Notes: generated by a model from the letters alone, not told the origin. A DNA stretch of 64,000 nucleotides from Dasyornis broadbenti (GCA_013397935.1 VZRN01005622.1:3033582-3097581), one strand, 5' to 3'; numbered from the stretch's first letter, positions 39,517 to 53,524 are shown. A program made the numbers and translations.

Positions 39517-40699
39517 TAATACAATTATTGATGAAAGTTAGTATAATGTAAACATTTTGCTTCACAGAGTAGCTCCCTTAAAAAAAAGTATCCTCTGACA
39601 CAAAGAAGAATCAACTATTATGCCAGTTTAGATCCCTGGTTTACCAAATTGTCGATGAAAGTAACTAAAGCAATGTAGTAATAATATAGGTTATTTGGGT
39701 TTTAATCCATAAAAATGACCTTTATATCGTGACTGACCTTCATTGTAAACTCATCTTCCCTCTTGCTTTTGTACAACTTTTATTCTCCCACTCTGAAATT
39801 TCAGCTACAACTGCCCTGCTGACTCATTCCTGCGCTCCCCTATTGCTTGACTGAAATATTTATTATTTTCAGCATCTTTCCCTGGGATCAGATTACAGCA
39901 TGAAGAGAGTAACACTGCTCCTTTCCTTGCGACAGCAGATTGAGTCCTGGACTATTCTCACTCGGATTCTCTTCACCAGTCTCATACTTGCTGCTTATTT
40001 CTCTTTTCACATATTTCCACCATTCTCAATACACAAATGTCTCCCTCTGGATGAATGCCATCTGGAACAGCCTTTCTGCATTGCTCTGCCTCATCAGCTC
40101 CAGCTTCTATTAAAACCTCCTTAAAATCGGAATTTTAAAATAAAAAGATATTTAATATGAACATCACACTGTAATTAAGGCAATAAACTCTTCGCTTCCT
40201 TTCCAAAAATGATGCACTGTTGAGTTCAAAGCCACGGTCAACCTCGAAGTGTTCAAATGCCTACCATTTCTGAGTTAGTAAAACCCACCACCACCAAAAC
40301 CTCGATTTGTAAACGTGAAGTCTTACACGGCCTCTGTGCATATACACGGAAACTTACACATATATATGTATGAGTCAAAGGCAAAAGCACTTTCCCTCTC
40401 AAGAGAAACGAGAACCAACAGCTCCATTCCCTTTCAAAGTTTCATTTGTCTTAGGCTCGTGAAGAATGCCATGCTAATAAATGCTGATAGCCTGTTTTTG
40501 CAGCAGGCAATCTCCTGGTTCCAAGTGAGCGGCTGGAACCATGTTTTAGCTCCGAACAGGAGATGTCACTTGGGCTGCTGAAGTCAGTGCTGATGTTACG
40601 AACATCTTGACCAAGGTGTACAGAACAGAGGCAAAGTAACAGTGAAAGATCCTGAAATTATCCAAGGACTTACATAAGAAGGACAGTATACTCTGTATT

Positions 40700-40721
40700 T
40701 TACTAATGGATTACTAATGGA
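40700..40721. repeat. Exact 11-bp tandem duplication
   Basis: TTACTAATGGA occurs twice head to tail (40700-40710 and 40711-40721). Replication slippage is the simplest origin. Confidence 0.9.
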
Positions 40722-42237
40722 ATGCAGCCTGTAAGAAGCTGGGTTTGTCTTTATGCATTTTATATCTGTGTATTCTCTTAGCTCAATTTGAACTCTATTT
40801 ACACATCACAGAGTGAACTATTGGGGTACCACTGTAGAATAGGATAATTTCCTTCCTCATCTGCATACTTCTCCATCAACTTACTTTCCACCAATTTGCA
40901 GCCACCAAGTTTCATCTGTTTCTCCTAAATAAATTCCTATTTAGCCATGAGCAAAGCACTCTGCTCTCACACATGTCTAAACACACTGAAAGCAGTGTAC
41001 AGGTATTTGCCTGCTTTGCTGGAGCAGAAACAGAGAGGGTGGGGTTTTATCACAATTGTTTGTCATTGTTGTGGCACATCCTCAGTCAATTATGATAGAC
41101 ATTGTACTTCACACAGTGTGCTGCTATTTCAGCTGCTGTAGATTTCCACAGAGAAGGAGGTCTGAAAAGTAATGACTATCAGAAAAAATCATTAATAATT
41201 TTAGTTGCTATGCATTTGCCAAAATCACATTTTATTACACGCAGTATTTTCTTTACAAATTAATGACATGTAAGATGCCTAATGAGATCTGACTGACTAT
41301 GGTTTTAATAAAAAAAAAAACAACTGAACAACACACTAATAATGTACCTATGTTATACCCATAGTCACTTCACAAAATAACTTGGGGGGGGGTCAGGGTG
41401 AGAGGAAGGAAAAAATAAGTACCCTGATACATAAAAACATTTCAAAAATGTAAATACCTACAGTAAATGGAGACACGTTATTGATATCACACCCTGGGAA
41501 CACAGAACAGCAGGAAATGCCCTTGAAACATTGTAATGAAAACTCAACAAATCTCACTCAAAGGTATAAACAACCTCATTTCTCAGTTATCCAACGTGTG
41601 GTCCCTTTTAGTTTTGAGTGTTTCTATAGCTCAACCAAATTGCATCAGTTTATCTATGCAATAAAATAACAAATTAAAAAAAAAACCACAAACCAGATGC
41701 CACAAACTGCATCAGTATGGTTTGTTTGTGGATCCACTGCATTGCATTTATGCAACCCAGCTTCCCATAGTAAACAGAACAGCTTAGACAGACAAAAGAT
41801 GTATGTTTATAGATTGGCCTAAACACGAAGTACAAATCATCCTCACTAAAAATCAGATATATTGATACCGTACCGCATTATTAGACACAAAAATATGCCT
41901 ACAGATATGGATCATCCTACAAGTTTTCTTTTTAGAAAATCGCCCCTTTAAATCAAAGGTGACATGTTGATCCAGCCTACAGGATTTCTGTCCTGTTGAG
42001 AAAAATACAGATATTTCGTATACCATGCAAATAATCCAGTATTATATGGTCCTTGGAGATCAGAAAAATGTTCCTAAAATACATTTATAACAAGAACATC
42101 TACTTAACAGGGAATTCTGTATTTGTCCTTATTCATGTGTTCCTAATCAGGCATATGCAACAAAATCTGCATCTAACATGACACCACAGTTTGATCCGGT
42201 ATCATAACAGCCCAGGTACAAACAAGCTTACCCTTAA

Positions 42238-42313
42238 CAAAAAAAACAAAACCCCCCCTCACCCCCCCCAAAAAAACCAAAAAAAACCAACAAAAAAAAC
42301 CAACAAAAAAAAA
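42238..42313. repeat. A/C-rich low-complexity tract with C7-C8 runs
   Basis: A-runs are joined to C7 and C8, followed by three AACC-type interruptions of A8 runs (CCAACAAAAAAAA repeated). It is the most repetitive of the A/C tracts. Confidence 0.92.
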
Positions 42314-45300
42314 GCACCAAAACCACAGAGCAACTAGGTAGTAGTCAAAAACAATTCAAACATTACTGTTAGGCCATTAAAGATCAGCAGCCCCCATAAA
42401 AATAAAAAGCTCCAGTCGAGCCTAAGAGTTCTCCTTGTCCTGATCATACAAAATTCTGCATTTCCTTGTCCTGTGTGTTGTGTTCAGACATGGTATGAGA
42501 TAGTAGCCTAGTGGTGTCTGGTCTAATTTAGTAACTTGCAAACAATCGCAGACAAAAATAAATTACTTCTAGTCCATTAGGTCTGAGATAAAGCTATTTA
42601 CTTCCACTTGTTTTTTTTAGCCCTTGTTTTTCAAAACTCTAGTTTTTAATATTCTCTCCATTTATTCCACAACATAAATGTACATCAGTTCATTTTCACT
42701 TCCATTTATAGCTACAACAATGAACACTAAAAAAGAAACCTTGAGTTAAAGCACGTAATGCCATCATAACTCCTCTTTTCTATGGGATTGATCATGTTTG
42801 ATGACATACTTATGTCCAAATTCTAGATGGCCAGCAATTTTTATCTAAACGGAATAAACTGTGTCAGATGATAGAAAGAAAATTTACGATTTTGCACCCT
42901 CAGTGGCTTTTCTGTCCAGTGTGTCTTTAATATTTCCAATATTTCTCTTACTTTTTTATTTTCAAGATACAAAATCCTTTGAATGTACTTGGTTGTGGAA
43001 ACGTAGCATTTTTAAACTGATGTGCGGTATGAAGAGTTGTATTTTCACAGCGCACATTCAAAACTCTACTTGCACCTTTTCTCTGTGAAGAGCAGACAAA
43101 AATAAACCACTTTTGCAGAGATTTTGAGCAAGTCACTACCTGGCTTCACCCACCCATGGCCCCTCTCTTGGAATTGCCTTCACTGCACTGCCTGCCTTGT
43201 GTTATGTGACAAGTAATTAACTGGGAAGAGGTAATTAACACCTCTTGGTTATTCTGCAGTCCTTGCCCTGGTCTACAGGAGATGGGACCAAATGGCATTT
43301 GCCAGCCACACATGGGCAGCCCAGCCTCCAACCAGGTGTGAAGGGGATTCTGTTGAAACTAAAGTGGCTTCCCCTTTGATTCCATGGAATTTTCTCAGCT
43401 CACTTAGAAATGGCTTAAATGAATTTTGAAGTTTTTCTTTCCTCCCCCTCCACTCCCCACCCAGAAAGCAAACAAAATTAAGAAGTGCAAGAGCCCTTAG
43501 TGGAGGAAAGGTACAAACGATGCAACTCAATTTATCAGCCTAATCCACGTCACTTGAAATCTGATGGATTATACGTGGAGGTTCAACAGGGACCATCTCT
43601 TGTAATTACTTGCTCACGAGCTTCCCACCAGCCAATAACTATTTGTCTTAATTGACAGCGTGTAATCCTCAAATAGCTGAACCTTCCTGTTTTGATGAAT
43701 GAGTTCTGTTGATAAACCCTTTGTTAACGTCTTAAGAGTAAATCCAGACATGACACACTCGTGGGATATGGAGACCAACAGCACTCTACCCCAAAATAAA
43801 AACCCTAACCGTCCAAAGCACATAAAAACGAGTCACACATATCTCTGTTTAGAAGCTACAGATTTTAACATTAATTACCTCTTTTTTCAAGCTTTAATTT
43901 AGGAACAATTACATTGGATTACTTTCCCTTGGGGTCTTCATGGCAAATACACAGCTACAGGAACAAGAGCAGATTGCACATGGAGATGATAAAGGCAGTG
44001 AACACTTGCAATGAGGTCTGTATCAAAAAGAAAACCACTCAGCCTTCCATCCAAAAACACAAACAGAAGAAAAATGCACAGCTCACAAGCCTGCTCTGAA
44101 CTGTGCCAGACTCTGCCCACCCAGGAGAGTACAGGAATTGCCATGAACCCCACAGCTAAAAGTTTCAGTACCAAGAGAATACAAGCATTTTCAAAGTGTC
44201 TAATTTAGAAAATACTTTTTTTGTTTCCACTGTCTCTGAAGCATCTCTCTAATCCCATCACCCTTTCAGGAATAAGAGCTTTCAAGCTCTTCTTTCCTTC
44301 TCAGGAGACAACTACAGTAAGAAACTGCTGAGATATGGTAAGAAAAGCTGTTCAGAAAGAGAAATTTAGAAAAAAAGAAACAGTTAAACCCTGAGTGCAG
44401 ATGAAATTTTATGAAATATTCAATTATGGACTAGTCTCTACATGCTTAAATACAAATATTTTAAAAACAGAAGTTTTCCACAAATGAATGATTGGCAAGA
44501 TTTTCTAGTACGTCCATATCTCAGACAGTGAAATTAGTATTAGTACATTAATTGAAAATATTTATAGAATGTGAAATTTAAAGCATGCAAATAAACCTAC
44601 ATTTTTTTGTTTGAACTGCTTTTCTTTAAAAACAAGATATTAAAAACCAACTTTTGATACATTTTTGGTGGAGATCTTTAAAGTAAAGATGACTGTAAAA
44701 TTTTCAGTAGAACAATGAAAAGTCCATGAGAAACATCCCCTCTGACCAATGCCTTATCAGGAAAGATTTTACATGTTTACGCTCTCTCATCCGTGAATTA
44801 CATTTAACGTTTAAAATCAGAAAATGGGCCACTTTCTTGACCTTAATTGTTACACACTTTCAGCTATGAAATCTTCCTGATATTTTCATTATCGCCTGTC
44901 TAATATCATCTCACCCATCTAGCTTTGCAATGCAGTATTTTCGATGGCCTTTGTGCCTTGGGGAAGGATTTTTCATTTCATATTGTTTGTTCAGACTTTA
45001 ATGAGATTCTTAAAAGAGCAATCCCTTGGATTGTAATAGAATCCCACCATAGATCAGTGACTGGTAGAAAGAGTTTTGACAGGACTCTTTTGCAGAAAGG
45101 GAAATTTATGATCACAAAAGTAGACTAGATAATGAAAGGTGGAAGGAAGAGAAAAGAATGAAACAGCAACAGACACTCACATTACATTAAGTGTACAGCA
45201 TCAGAAGTTATCAAAAAAGGAGAAAAAAATCCCACCAGAAATGTTACTAGGAGTCATACTTTAAAATAAAATTGCTTTTTCCTCCTTCCTTTTCAAAGGC

Positions 45301-47988
45301 CTCTTTTCAAAAATTATTGATAATGACAACTAGAACCTACAGGATCCACAGGAAAAAGATGGGCGAATTAGCTTAAAAATCTGCGTCTGAGAATTGTACT
45401 CGGGTCTATGACAACAAAATTTAATTTTAAAAACAAGTGACAGTTTTTTTACCATCTTCTATGAAACACATTATTTCTATAGTAAGAATGCCACAGCTAT
45501 GACCAGAAACAGAAAATACTTTGTATAGAGCAAATCTGCATATCAAAGTTAAATAATGACTTGCTTCTGCTCAATATGCATTTTTGGCACTATTTTTAGG
45601 CATGCTTTTGAAAATTTGAGTATCTTTTGAGGAAACAGAAATAATTAGGAGGACATTGATATTAATTCACAAAATATATCTAATTACATAATTTTATGCA
45701 TTCATTAGTAAAAAAATATTTAATTTGACAAAAATAAAAACTTTCAGGCCACCTGTGGATTCTGCAAGACTTGGCAGGACAACAGAAAGCACCAATATAA
45801 ACGTTAACTGCTGTGATCAGCCCCATGTTTAATGTCTCATGGTACCCTCAAAAAGCACAGAAAGCAGAGAAAAATGAGCAAATCACTCTTAAAGCTAATG
45901 TTCCCTAAAGGCAAGAGGAAAACAGTATCTGGAAGAAAAGCTGGAGAGAGAGGAAAAACAGTTATTTGTGCTTCTGAAATAGTAAGTGCCAGTTAATTTT
46001 CATAGTGCTTTCAAAAAAACCACAACCTATTTTTTAACATAATCATAAGCTTTTTTTATTCTTCTCTAACTTATCTTAGTTTTAGTAATTATTACTGGGT
46101 TTCCATAACAATATACAATATTATTGTTATAGCCCCATAATAATACTTAATATTATGACTGGAAGATTTCAAATCATTGAAGGAGTAGAAGACATCCAGT
46201 TTCCCCATCTTTTCATTACTGGAGTAACGTAACACTGCTATTTGCTCTTCTCTCTGTTAATAGCCAAAGTTGACAGCTGACCAGTTTACCAAAGTGACAA
46301 GCTAGATTATTAATTTAACTGAGAAGCAAAATTTCTGAACTGTAGATTTACTGAAATAATTAAACTACTACAATGTATCAGAATGATATGTGTGTATATT
46401 AATTCACACAGGGTACAGATTGGGCAAATTCCACATGAATCCACCCTTACTTTATTGATTTTCAAATAATTTGGAGCAGACAGCTCAGCCAACAGCTCGT
46501 GGCAATATCCAGCTCAGACACGAATTTTAGACAGCCTCCAAAATGCTTCAAACGTGACTAAGCAACATCAAGTGCCTCCAGCCAGAGACAGGCCTGGAGT
46601 AATTATGAACTAGCTGGTTAATTAGGTGCTGACCAGAGCCTGCTTGATCCCAGCTCAACCTTCACTGCCCTCCCTGCCACACTGCAAACCAGGGGAAAAG
46701 GGGAAGGCACCAAAGAGTGAGAGATGGTTCAGTCACAGGGTCACTCTTTAAAAACCCATCTAGCTCAGAAACATCCACGGACAGTTCATTTTGGGCAGTG
46801 GATTAAGGGCACCACAGCTGCTGAGATGGCAGAGCTGGCACTTTGCAGAGGCATCCTTTAGGATGGAGCATGCTTTAGCAGAGCCCTGAGCAGAATGCCT
46901 GAGCCAGGGCAGCTGCTCCAGCTCCTCCAGCTCACTCCGGGGATCCCCACGTTCCTATTAGCCTCCACTTAATCCCAGGCAAAACCCGGCCCTGCAAGAC
47001 AGTGCACCTGAGCTAATAAGCTCCTTCTGGAGCCAAAACACTGAGGAACAGGGGGACGAGCCAGCAGGAGCCAGCCTGGGTCCTGCTGGCATGGAACAGA
47101 GCCAGCACTAATAAGCTGGGCCCATATGACAGCTTTCATGCTGGGCTGTGCTGCACATCCCAACAGTGTGGGTATTTTCAAGGGTTTTTTTCCATTATCC
47201 TCTGTTTTCTTGCTGACTGCCTGGCATGCCACCACATTAGGCTGGCCCTAAAACAGCAAACTGTGAGGGAAAAATACGGAAAGGTCTCCTACGCATACGA
47301 TTTGGCTGTTCCTGGTTTTACGAAATAAAGAGTTGGACATTAAAAAAGAAGTGTGGCTTTTTTTCTGTGATTGCATATTTCAGCATTTCAGAAGTTGTTT
47401 CTGCCTGGAGCATGTGTTTAATACAATTTTAAAAATTAAAATGTGTAATACTCCAGTGTTTGAAGAATATGAATAGTATTTTCATTATATGTTGTGCTTA
47501 AAATAATCCCTACAACAAATGAGTTTATATAAAATATACTCTGGTGAATTAAAACTTGTGCAGCAGGTACAGACCGGTGAAGAAATGCAGATTTTTGTAG
47601 AAAACGTATCACAATTCTTTTATTTCTAAGACTATAAAACACTGTTAAAAACCTGCCACAAGTTCTGTTTTATTTTTTACTTTGGGGGAAAAATTGTGGG
47701 TTTCCTTCATTGGAGTACAAATTTTGAGGTAAGTGCATGAGACATGCCAACTCAAGTTTTAAATCTGACAAGCCTCTGAGCTGTTAACTATTTTTGGTTT
47801 ATGTTTATCTAATTAATGCCTGGAAATCCAATTATTCTTACAATACATTTTAGAACAGATACATTGCTTTTCTAAGCCATATGCAGCTGAGTTCAAATTT
47901 ACACTTCTTTCCCCAATATGAAATTATTGTACTGCATGCTTCGCTGCTCAACACTCCTAATTCCATCATGGGGTGGTGCTTTGGTAAC
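42314..47988. other. Gene-free sequence with a GC-richer patch
   Basis: Mostly AT-rich unique sequence. From about 46480 to 47240 the composition is visibly richer in G and C, rich in CAG/CTG-type words (CAGCTGCTCCAGCTCCTCCA near 46910) but still poor in CpG, so it is not a CpG island. No gene was recognised. Confidence 0.45.
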
Positions 47989-48250
47989 AAGCAAGACTAA
48001 ATGGGTCTCAAGTTGTCCCAGAGAAAACTTACACCACACTTTAAGAAAAATTTCTTCATCAAAAAGGTTGTCAAGAATTGGAACAGGCTGCCCAGGGAGA
48101 TGGGTGAGCCACGACTCCTGCAGATATTTAAAAGATGTCTAAAATGTGGCACTCATGGACGTGGTGGACATGGCAGGGCTGGGTTACTGGTTGGACTCGA
48201 TGATCTTAAAGGTCTTTTTCACCCCAAACGATTCTATGGTTCTGTGATTC
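47989..48250 (+). mobile_element. CR1 LINE, 3'-terminal fragment
   Basis: This is a 5'-truncated copy of a CR1 non-LTR retrotransposon in forward orientation. Hallmarks of the CR1 3' region appear in order: the AAATGGGTCTCAAGTTGTCC segment at 48000, AAAAATTTCTTCATC near 48045, GGAACAGGCTGCCCAGGGAG near 48080, TTGGACTCGATGATCTTAAA near 48193, and the tail GATTCTATGGTTCTGTGATT at 48230-48249. Only the last 260 bp or so remain, as expected from the usual CR1 truncation during target-primed reverse transcription. There is no usable reverse-transcriptase ORF. Short open frames inside are incidental. The good match to my memory of the consensus suggests a fairly young copy. Subfamily is not assigned. 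Confidence 0.93.
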
Positions 48251-48974
48251 CATATTTTGAAAGGAGACTAATGCAATCTAAAGACAAGGTAAGCCCCTGT
48301 GGAGAAGTATTATAGAGATTTATAGCATATGCAATACCCGTTTTGACTGAAGACTTTTTGAAAGGTCTCCCTTTAATGAATCAAACTTGAACCTAAAATA
48401 CAATAGAACTGAACTCTTAAGGGTTAAACCCACCCCAGTTGTATTTTCTTTGCCTTGAGGTTGCATTGAAATGAATATTGTATGCAAAGATAGCAAATTA
48501 ATCAAAGTAATATCAACTTAAGCACTGTTGAAGGAAATACAACCATTTATGTGCAAAAAATGAAATGTCACTATCAGGGGTAAACAACACAGTTCTAGAG
48601 AAAACCAGGGATGCAGATGAGGAATGACAGAGCAAACCTTGCAGCTCCCAGCCCTCTGTTAGCCTGCAATTTCTCCTGGAATTATTATTCTGGATATTTG
48701 CAGTTTTGCCACAACGATACCAGGTATATTGCTTTCTTCTGGTCTGTATTACACTGCTCTTTTTTTTTCTTTTTTTTGGTGATAATTGATTTCTTAAATA
48801 TTCAAACCGTTATACACTCAAAAAAATGGAAAATAGGCAATACTCTTGTAAGTAGTCTGTCTGTTATGTGAAGTAATAACTGATTTCTCTGATTGTTTAT
48901 TTATATATCAGTCAACATAATTAGTTTGCTATATAATTTATACTGTACATTTAGAATGGTGACGTTGCTCGCAA

Positions 48975-48999
48975 AGCAAGAGCCATGAGCAAGAGCCAT
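48975..48999. repeat. 13-bp direct duplication
   Basis: AGCAAGAGCCAT at 48975-48986 is repeated at 48988-48999 with a 13-bp period. Confidence 0.85.
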
Positions 49000-50139
49000 T
49001 CTACTTCCAAATTTCATTAATATAATTACAAGCACCTCCATTCAGTCTGCAACAGGCAATTCCAATACACAAGGAAAAGCTCACCTTGAAAGTCAAGAAA
49101 TACTCCCTAGTTTTATACAAATTCTCCTTTCTGCCACAAGGTTTTTGTGAGTAAAATAAAATTCAGAAAACCTTAAAGCCAGGGGAGACAACTGCAGTCT
49201 ACATGGGCAGCAAGACAGAATACACAGAACAACTGTTATAAAAGGGATATTATGTCTCTTCCCTTGATAAACTGTGCGTATGGAGTTTTCCAATTCCATT
49301 GGATTTTCAGGACATGTTATTAAAGCTGCAAGATTATTTTGCCAAGACAGACCAACCCAAGACCTCAAACTTTGTGATCACCACAAATATCTTCACTGTG
49401 TCAAGGTTTCCAACCTCCACAGTCATTTCTTGGGTTTAATTCTCATTTTGGTTTACCCGGTTTCCTAGACACCTTTGTCATCTGTGAGTATATGTCATTC
49501 AGGCTATTTAATAAATACAGTTATTAGATCAGTTGCTCTGAAATATCCACTTCTGCCACAAACAAATGCACGGTAAAAGACCTTGACTCACAGTTCACTA
49601 AAAATTAGCTATGATAGTCCATTCTTTTCATCTCAGCCAGCTTTAGTTTCAGGGCTATACCTGTTTCTGACTGATCTAGAATGTCACTAGGCTATGAGAA
49701 ACAACCTCGTGGTACGAAACACGGTGATTAAGAAGTAATAAACCATACTCAGCATTGAAAAAAAGAAAAATATGGAAAAAAATCACCTTCACTTTGTGAT
49801 TTGCTCAAAGTAGATATACACAAAACATGGAAATACATACTTTACGACACGTAAAACAATATTATTGTACAATTAGGAAGAAAACAACCCTGACTTTGAA
49901 TTCCAGCACATTATATGCAGGAGACGACTGACAATGTAAATCCCTGCAGGGAAGGATTTGTAAGAAATTCCCATTACAGCCCATTGTGTACGGCTGTTCA
50001 CGCAGAGAGAGATTTCCTGGAGTTGACATAAAACTACACTTACCTTTGGCTGCCACTGGGGTAAGTGCTAATTCAACATAAGTAATGGTTTCATTTGTCT
50101 GGTCTGTTTGTCAGAAAGGTACAGGCACACCAGTTACAC

Positions 50140-50213
50140 TGTGAAATATAGGAATTATGCTTCACTTTTACACACAACTGGAAGGGACCTGAAAGATCAT
50201 CTACTTCCAATGG
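50140..50213 (-). mobile_element. CR1 LINE, short antisense terminal remnant
   Basis: On the plus strand, AACTGGAAGGGACCTGAAAG followed by ATCATCTACTTCCAATGG (50176-50213) is the reverse complement of the CR1 end-of-element motif (TTGGAACTAGATGATCTTTA then AGGTCCCTTCCAACC in the usual form). The AT-rich text just upstream (GAAATATAGGAATTAT) could be a decayed tail repeat. About 40 bp matches well, with no other CR1 text around it. This is the only clearly minus-oriented CR1 piece in the window. Confidence 0.65.
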
Positions 50214-52034
50214 AAGATAAAGACATAAATAACAGTTTTAGTGCTTACTGTGAGAAAGAGGCTTCAGAACCCATTCAGATGACAGTGAAGACTTAGCAGT
50301 GGTTTTTGTTCCGAAAGATCTTATTAATATGGTAATGTGCAGTATACAAAATGATTTCTGATACATCAAACAAGGACGAATGCACAACACTGAAATCACC
50401 AGTTAAATTCACTATGGCCTGATCATGTATCCTCCTGATGCCAGTCACAGGACATTTGAATCTGACCTAAATACAAGAATCCAACAAAATATTTTAATAT
50501 TTTGCATTTGCATTAGTTCAGTGCCTGGAAAACAGGCAATTTGACTGGTGACATTCAGGTGACAGAGGTGACGGTAATGTAAGAACCTCTGCAGACTGTA
50601 ACGACAGAGACGGCACATAAAATAGATTGAGCAAAACAGAAAAATTGATCCATCAAAGCAGCAGAGCCTCTTCCACAAATCAACCTGCTAATAAAGTAGT
50701 TGAGGAAACTCAGAGTAAGTTTATGCTCTGTCCATGCTGGAAATTAAAACACTGACCTTCTAAACTGGGATTGTCAATGCAAAAGTAAAGTGTCACCAAG
50801 GTCAACAATTACACGTATGCACAGATGCTGCACTATCATTCTTAATATTTGTTTCCTGACATAAGAAAAAATTAAACTATACAGTTATGTGAGAGCTGCA
50901 GAACTGTAGGAAGCAAAATCACGAAAAAATCAGTGGTTTTCAAAGCCTCAAGCAATCAAACTGCTGTTGCATTTTAATTGCACAACCATAAACAATAAAG
51001 TTATTCTATGTATATGCTTTAAAAGAGTTTGATATTAAAAATAATGAATAATTAATATAAACAAAGCAGCAATTACTTTTCTGCCTTTCACATTTACCAT
51101 AATAATCTATTATGAGAGCCGGCAGTGAAAAGTAATAAATATAATCTCACTTCATTTTGCTGATCAACAGCAATCAGTTAATGGATTATCACATGAGATA
51201 CAATCGATAGAACGGGAAATTTATATAGAGATGTTTATTGCTACTTAGTGAGTACTTCTATTGATATTTTAAATTTATAATTAGAATAACAACTCATTTG
51301 CCTTTCATCATAAAAGCAGAAAGCTTCAGCCCTCTGGTTTAGAGAGAGTTCCAGATGTAAAAATACAGAATTTTGTTCTGACAGAACTTGCAGAAAGACC
51401 AATTTCACCACCCACTTTAGCACAACAACATGCTCCAAAATACTACCCTCTAAAAAGTGTTCCAATTAAAAAACAAAAAGATATTTCAACAGTGTTAAGC
51501 AAGGGAATAAAATGCCAAGCACTAAATAAAAACATTCTCGTACTGTCCATGCAGGGAGGATTTAAACAGGATTTTTACATTTTTCTTCATAACATGCACT
51601 TACTCAGGAAGATATTTACGCATATTTCTAATCTTATTAAAGGCTTACTTACTGATGAGCTCATTGTGTTTCAAGATGTGCTTTTTTTTTCCCCACCATG
51701 ATTCCCTTAGAGTTGTACTTCATAGATAAAATATAAAAATTACAATAAAATCAGTTTAATAGCATGCTCCATCTGTGACATTGACAAAATAAGGTGTTTC
51801 AGAAAATATAAGAAAGTCTCAAGGGGAGATTTCTTCCCAACTCCAGGCAGCTAGCAGATGTCATTCTTTTTCTTCAAAAAAATTAAAGTCAAATTATCTC
51901 ATTTTTGAAATATAATGTGTTCTTGGCTATTTCATTTTCCCTTCAAAACCATTCTTTCTGAATATGTCTATAAAGTTGATCAAGTTTAAATTCTATTTGC
52001 TAGAACTACTAAATTTAAAATAAAAATAAATATT

Positions 52035-52080
52035 AAAAAAACCAAACAAACAAAAAAAAACCACAAAAAACCCCCAAACA
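52035..52080. repeat. A-rich tract with CC/CCCCC interruptions
   Basis: AAAAAAACCAAACAAAC, A9, CCAC, A6 and CCCCC in succession. Same class as 31131. Confidence 0.88.
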
Positions 52081-52699
52081 TAAAGACCCACAAGCCCCAA
52101 AAGAATTCACAAGATTAGGATTTAAGAAAAGCAGAAGGGAAAAAGAAAGAATCTACATTTTTGTGTTCCTTCTGGGAGGTAGAGGTCTTGGCCTTTCTGT
52201 GGAGTATAAATAGTTATCATAAATAAAAGTTCGGGAACAATGCAGAAATTGCATAATTTCTTGAAATGGTATTACCTAGTTAAAAATTAGCAGAAAACAA
52301 CCTTAGTACTATTGAAAATAAAAATCTGAAACTCAAATCTAAACTAAAGCTTAAAAATGTACTCTAATTGATTTATCATACTTTTAAGACAACACCTTGA
52401 AAATTCTGTTGTTTACAGAACTCTGGCGTCTCCTGCACGCCTTCACTCCATAAACACACGAGTGAAATTCAAACCTTTTTGTACGATCAGACCACCTGTA
52501 AACATCAACATGTTTTAAACACCATCATAAATTCTATGGCAACCTTGGTATTATACGCTTCAAATTGTGCTGTTGATTATCACTCACTGGACGCATTGAG
52601 AAGCTCTTCCCAAAAATGTACACAGCCCACAAACCACAGAAGCGTTTTCCTTGTCTCATTTACTACCACAAGTTTAGATATTATCTTACACTGGCTCTA

Positions 52700-53080
52700 A
52701 ATTCGGTTTCCTCCCATACCAATTCCAGTCTGGCTCGCCTTTTAGGAGGCATTTAGGAGTGACCTATAGAATTACCAGTACCACATGAAAAGGAAGCGTG
52801 CATTAAAGGACCCCAAGAGGCGTTATCCATCACACAAAAATTAGATGAGCCCTAGTGATGGGAAACACACGGTGTAGAAGAGCCGTAGTGAAATGAGCCA
52901 GGGCACATAAAACATCTGCCTGTGGAAGCTGCGGTATCTCCCAAGCCTCGCCTGCGAGCCTGCTCAAAGAACTTGAGCAAAGACGAGCAAGAGAAGTTAT
53001 TCATCCTCATTTGACCTACTTCATCTTCTAATTAGCATTTGGTAATTGGCTGGAAAAAGTCCAATTTCTTGCCTAGTAGA
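52700..53080. promoter_or_regulatory. Candidate conserved non-coding block, moderately GC-rich
   Basis: Unique sequence with more CpGs than the neighbourhood (for example around 52870-52990), followed by CTAATTAGCATTTGGTAATT (53030-53049), which has paired homeodomain cores. There is no open frame and no repeat. The function is not known; it is flagged on texture alone. Confidence 0.25.
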
Positions 53081-53475
53081 TGCTCTTCAGGTATGCTGAC
53101 TGCTTTGGGTTAGCACCTGGGAATATGGCAATCTGTACTAAGTGATTTAGGAATACAAATCTCACCGTAATTAAGCAGAATCCAAGTACCTAGCAGTTAT
53201 GGATTTTTGATAATTCCAAATGTTACACCATATTGCAAGGGATGACATGAAAAAGCTGCCAGTGTAACCCCAAAGAAGAGTAAGTAAACAAAGGAGAGAG
53301 ATCTTGCTCTCCCCTTTCTGCATTTCAGAAGTAACAGATCATCAAACCTCAAAGACTCAGTAAAAGCTTGACAGAGAGGGGAAAAGAAGAAAACATAAGT
53401 GCATTTATAACCAATTGTAAACTAAGTATTTTTAAGAGTAAGTTTTAATTTCAGGTAAAATAGTAAGAATATACT

Positions 53476-53524
53476 GAAAAAAACCAAAAACCACCGACTA
53501 AAAAAAACCAAACCAAATCCAACA
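53476..53524. repeat. A-rich tract with CC interruptions
   Basis: Runs of A are broken by CC (AAAAAAACCAAAAACCACC and AAAAAAACCAAACCAAATCC). Confidence 0.85.

Larger units (their letters stand above)
34724..42237. other. Gene-free sequence with mixed composition
   Basis: Contains the hairpin at 35007, T-C junction tracts and the octamer block at 37030. The longest open frame in the window (plus strand, 36542-37054, 170 codons) is Cys/Phe/Ser-rich with one hydrophobic stretch around residues 36-52. It looks like chance. A G9 run lies at 41384-41392. Confidence 0.45.
48251..52034. other. Gene-free AT-rich sequence
   Basis: Unique apart from the small 13-bp duplication at 48975 and the antisense CR1 remnant at 50140. 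No coding signal. Confidence 0.5.
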
